Shown: positions 61,346 to 64,000 of the stretch, in pieces | Numbering within the stretch: the first letter of the stretch is position 1 | How the letters are laid out: every line of letters starts with the position of its first letter | Assembly (NCBI RefSeq): GCF_900188295.1 | Contig: NZ_FZNM01000016.1 | Coordinates: 1 to 64,000 of the forward strand | DNA: 64,000 nucleotides | Source of the DNA: Paracoccus sediminis | Lineage (GTDB): Bacteria; Pseudomonadota; Alphaproteobacteria; Rhodobacterales; Rhodobacteraceae | Direction of reading: 5' to 3' | The notes under the pieces: model-generated | The model's database searches: none | What the model was told of the DNA's origin: nothing | The model's input: the letters and a program-made list of their open reading frames with translations, nothing else | Position numbers and translations under genes: made by a program

Positions 61346-62541
61346 TCACCGAAAAATGTGTTTACGGGAACGGCCGTTGATGTGGCGACCTTCGATGTCG
61401 TCAGCCCGATCAGCGGTGCGACGGAAAGCAGACCCGATTTGCGACCCTCCGACACTACACCGACGCGTTTGCCGAGAACCCGACCAGTGACGCCAGAACC
61501 GAACGAACGCTCCATGTTCAGGGACAAGCGGTCTTGACCGACGGCATCGCGAAGTGCCTCGAAGTCGGACAGGACTCGCGCGTGCCACGCGTAGAACGCC
61601 GGCGCGCGGCGTGCATCCTTGTTCCAGTTGTCCGCAAAATTTTCTCCGTCGGTTGTCTCGTTCAGGATCGCATAGACCTGCCGGCCGTTCAGAACAGGGC
61701 GCTCAATGAAATGCGGCATCATCCGGATCGTTTCTACCACGACATCCATTTCATCCTCGAAGACATGCTGCCGCACGCAATACGCGTAAGCCTGCATCGC
61801 AAGCGTAGTAATGATAATCGAAATCGGGGCGACATCTTCCGTGTTGTTCTCGTAGAAGACGTCCCGGTGACGTTTGAGCAACTGCACGATGCGGCGCAGG
61901 ATGCCCTTCACCCCTTCACGGACGGGGAAGGGCTCTACCGTCGCCTTATCCCGCTGCATAGCGATGAACCTGCCAACGAAGGTAGGTTGGAGTGCGGCGC
62001 GCTCATCGAACAGGCTCTTGTAGGCTCGCGGATTTGTCGGATGCCAGTCTTTCAACGTCCGGTCGGGCACCAGTTCGCCCCGGTTGATGCAGAGCGGATT
62101 TGCAATTGTCGGAGAAAGGTCGAGGTGAAAATCGCCCGCGTAGTTGAGACGCCAGCAGCGCTTCTTTTCTACGAGAAGCCGCACATAGATGGCGTGTTCC
62201 TTCAAGCGATTGCCAACCGCCACTTTCAGAGCCGTTGGGGAAATACCGGACGTAACACCTGCACAGAAGCAGATCAGATCGACATCGAACTCCCGCCGCC
62301 CGATCGGCTTCACGGCCGTTCCGAGCGCAGTGGAACCTTGAAGGTAGACCAAGACGCTGACCAGCAGTGGATCGGCTGATCCCGACAACCAGTCCCCAAC
62401 CGCATTGTAGCTTTGGCGGGCGCGGTCGAACTGGGTCTCGGTCAGGTCCAGAGCCTCGCCTATCTCGTCTAGGATGGAGAATATCTGCGTGCGTCGCCGG
62501 ATATCGCTATCGGTAAGGGGTTGTCGCAACATTTGGTTCAT
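61342..62541 (-). CDS. CD-NTase (cGAS-like) cyclic-nucleotide synthase of CBASS
   Basis: 399 residues. The nucleotidyltransferase core has QGSTALGT (68-75) followed by D86-V-D88 in REFDVDLICF and a third acid D141 in DFHLDLSPTI. Such enzymes make cyclic oligonucleotides after phage infection. The C-terminal segment ends VNTFFGD, consistent with the C-terminal glycine-containing tail used for Cap2-dependent conjugation, although the last residue is Asp. Overlaps the patatin gene upstream by 4 bases. Confidence 0.88.
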   Translation of the reverse strand: MNQMLRQPLTDSDIRRRTQIFSILDEIGEALDLTETQFDRARQSYNAVGDWLSGSADPLLVSVLVYLQGSTALGTAVKPIGRREFDVDLICFCAGVTSGISPTALKVAVGNRLKEHAIYVRLLVEKKRCWRLNYAGDFHLDLSPTIANPLCINRGELVPDRTLKDWHPTNPRAYKSLFDERAALQPTFVGRFIAMQRDKATVEPFPVREGVKGILRRIVQLLKRHRDVFYENNTEDVAPISIIITTLAMQAYAYCVRQHVFEDEMDVVVETIRMMPHFIERPVLNGRQVYAILNETTDGENFADNWNKDARRAPAFYAWHARVLSDFEALRDAVGQDRLSLNMERSFGSGVTGRVLGKRVGVVSEGRKSGLLSVAPLIGLTTSKVATSTAVPVNTFFGD

Positions 62542-63578
62542 GCCGCATCCTCCTTAAGTTGATGGACCGGCACAAAGGCGTCGGCTGGCTGACTGAAAAA
62601 GATTGGGGTCAGATGGGGCTTCGCCTTTCGGGCTTCCGACATGCCAAGACCCTTTAGACGGCCGATCTTGGTGGAGTCATCCAGAGAGAAAAATCCACTC
62701 GGGACGGAAGGCGAAACACGGTAGATGCGATCCCCATCGTAAGGATGTCCCGTCAGGAGCTTCGCCATGCCGAGGGCGCCGTGTGATTGCCCATCCGCGT
62801 AGAGGTTCAAGACTTTGAGGCCGAGGCCCGCAAACCCCGGGCTTTCGGGCAGCGTGTAGACTTCATCCAGACATCCCAGGCTCAGAATACGCAGGTCTGA
62901 CGGATGCCACCCCAGAAGGGTTATGGCTTCGACGACAGCAATGGCCGTGGGGTTGTTGGCCCATGTTCCGCCATCGGTCAGGCCGATATCATCGACCGTG
63001 CGATGCCGCTTGAAATACGTGGGCGCGGCCGCTGTGGCCAGAGCGGCATCAAGTGCTGTCTTGCGATAGTCGGTCTGCAGACGCATGTGATGAGCGGTCT
63101 TATAGATATAGGGGCTGCGTAGATCGGCATCCCATGCCGGGATGACCAGCCGGGTCTGCGACTGCCCAATGAGGTTGCCCTTCAGGACTGCCTTGAGTTC
63201 CCGGGCAAGAATTTCCGAATCGTGCTTTGGTCCGACAGCGTGCCGCCCTGTAGCGGTGAGGGTGCGCCAAGCCCGCCGAATTCTCCCTGGCGACTCAACA
63301 TCCGCGTCGTCTTGGCCGAATATGACAGGCCCTCGATTTTCGTAGAGATCGAGCATTTCCCTTGCCGTGCAGCCAAGGCCAAGACCCAGTGCGATGATGC
63401 CACCCGTCGATGTGCCAGCGATGAGATCAAAATAGCGCCCGATGGGCTGGCCCAGATCCTCCTCGAGCCCTGCGAGGAAGGCAGCAGGCATCGTGCCTTT
63501 GATCCCTCCTCCATCGATGGAAAGGATGCGACGTATTTGCCTGGTGTTGTTCCCGCTGCTGCTCATCCGGATGTCCAT
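62538..63578 (-). CDS. capV: CapV-like patatin phospholipase, CBASS effector
   Basis: 346 residues. Patatin motifs: oxyanion loop DGGGIKG (22-28), nucleophile elbow GTSTGG (55-60, S57) and DGG in LTDGGTWANN. No membrane helix. In CBASS, the effector is switched on by the cyclic nucleotide and degrades membrane phospholipids, killing the infected cell. It starts the operon capV-CD-NTase-E2, all coupled by overlaps. A DUF2188 relic lies 15 bases upstream. Confidence 0.9.
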   Translation of the reverse strand: MDIRMSSSGNNTRQIRRILSIDGGGIKGTMPAAFLAGLEEDLGQPIGRYFDLIAGTSTGGIIALGLGLGCTAREMLDLYENRGPVIFGQDDADVESPGRIRRAWRTLTATGRHAVGPKHDSEILARELKAVLKGNLIGQSQTRLVIPAWDADLRSPYIYKTAHHMRLQTDYRKTALDAALATAAAPTYFKRHRTVDDIGLTDGGTWANNPTAIAVVEAITLLGWHPSDLRILSLGCLDEVYTLPESPGFAGLGLKVLNLYADGQSHGALGMAKLLTGHPYDGDRIYRVSPSVPSGFFSLDDSTKIGRLKGLGMSEARKAKPHLTPIFFSQPADAFVPVHQLKEDAA

Positions 63579-63592
63579 CTCGCCTTTACCGT

Positions 63593-63817
63593 TCAGCCCT
63601 CCGGCGGATACAGATCCTTGCCATAGGTGTTGCGCCCGCGGATGCGGCCATTCTCGCCATCGATCAGTATTTCGCTGCCTTGCCGAATTGCGGTTTCACG
63701 GGCTGCGCCGATCGCCTCACGTTGCGTGCCGTGGACGGAAGTGACACGTTCATTGCCTGCACCCCTGACCGCTCAACCACTAGAATGCGGAACAACGTGC
63801 TGATTTTTCTTGGTCAT
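63593..63817 (-). pseudogene. DUF2188 small protein with an in-frame TGA
   Basis: ATG at 63817 opens MTKKNQHVVPHSSG, then TGA at 63775-63773, then AVRGAGNERVTSVHGTQREA and IGAARETAIRQGSEILIDGE to a final stop at 63593. Family members have Trp at the position of the TGA (GGWAV), so a TGG-to-TGA change has interrupted the gene. The rest is a standard DUF2188 protein (NGRIRGRNTYGKDLYPP). Directly upstream of capV on the same strand. Confidence 0.7.
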
Positions 63818-63925
63818 TTTGGCCGTTTAAACCCACCTTTCATTGACGATCAGTCAACCCTGTGTTTATAAATACACTACGATATGGCGTTTATCAACCG
63901 CCGCAATGTTGATGGGAGAAAAACC

Positions 63926-64000
63926 ATGTTCGGACAAAGGCTCAGGCTTGCCCGCAAGCAGGCGGGATTATCCATGCAGGCGCTCGCTGAGAGCGTGACC
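63926..64000 (+). CDS. XRE-family regulator, N-terminal part (cut by window edge)
   Basis: 25 codons from the ATG at 63926, with GGGAG 7 bases upstream: MFGQRLRLARKQAGLSMQAL then AESVT. This is the start of an XRE-type helix-turn-helix protein, often followed by an ImmA/IrrE peptidase domain. It is divergent from the CBASS-side genes; AT-rich DNA at 63840-63895 is the likely shared promoter. The rest lies outside the window. Confidence 0.75.
   Translation, partial: MFGQRLRLARKQAGLSMQALAESVT

Overview
The window looks like part of an alphaproteobacterial plasmid, most likely from the Rhodobacteraceae (Paracoccus/Rhodobacter-like). It has high GC, Rhodobacter-type gene content, an iteron-controlled Rep_3-type initiator, a ParA plus ribbon-helix-helix partition pair, a MobV-type relaxase, a serine resolvase, IS21 and IS3 remnants and many accessory genes. 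This assignment rests on gene families and composition only; no search was run.

Layout. 1-1.1 kb: right end of an IS21-family element inserted in a DUF927 gene. 1.4-3.7 kb: MobV relaxase with an AT-rich palindrome-bearing upstream region that could hold oriT. 3.7-6.7 kb: three exported proteins of unknown function. 6.9-12 kb: XRE regulator, soluble FtsH-like AAA zinc protease, cysteine-rich GIY-YIG-like protein, an unknown gene and a divergent ribbon-helix-helix gene not in standard ORF calls. 12-12.9 kb: scrap zone (Fic C-terminus, IstA N-terminus, long hairpin, possible helicase N-terminus). 12.9-20.7 kb: type I restriction-modification operon hsdM-hsdS-hsdR with a YgjP-like metallopeptidase. 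21-26 kb: sbcD-sbcC. 26.1-26.7 kb: Doc/AbrB-type toxin-antitoxin pair.

26.9-37.8 kb: a PgtC-PgtB-PgtA-like sensing cassette (binding protein, histidine kinase, response regulator) followed by an ABC importer (binding protein, fused permease, ATPase) and two phosphatases, all on the minus strand. The two binding proteins are clear paralogues: one appears to sense and the other to transport what is probably a phosphorylated C2/C3 compound, which the phosphatases could then dephosphorylate. 37.1-38.9 kb: FMN-binding PNPOx-like protein and purine nucleoside permease-like protein. 39.2-41.3 kb: plasmid core with 22-bp iterons, rep, parA, a ribbon-helix-helix ParB-like gene and three clusters of TGCAC repeats that probably form the centromere.

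41.6-46.1 kb: DJ-1/PfpI protein, a secreted repeat protein, VOC protein, single-domain response regulator and a frameshifted BLUF photoreceptor gene. 46.1-47.1 kb: no convincing ORF, but a strongly structured segment ending in a Rho-independent terminator, probably a small RNA. 47.2-64 kb: resolvase followed by a defence-like island: GIY-YIG protein, periplasmic Clp-like protein, a compact cassette of small protein, PD-(D/E)XK-like nuclease and beta-CASP metallo-beta-lactamase, a large membrane protein with an Mrr-like nuclease motif, PLD-family protein, exonuclease III, H-NS-like protein, a YbjN-like pair, and a compact CBASS operon (patatin effector, CD-NTase, E2-only accessory protein). The strongest candidates for undescribed systems are the 50.8-53.5 kb cassette and the 53.7-56.0 kb membrane nuclease.
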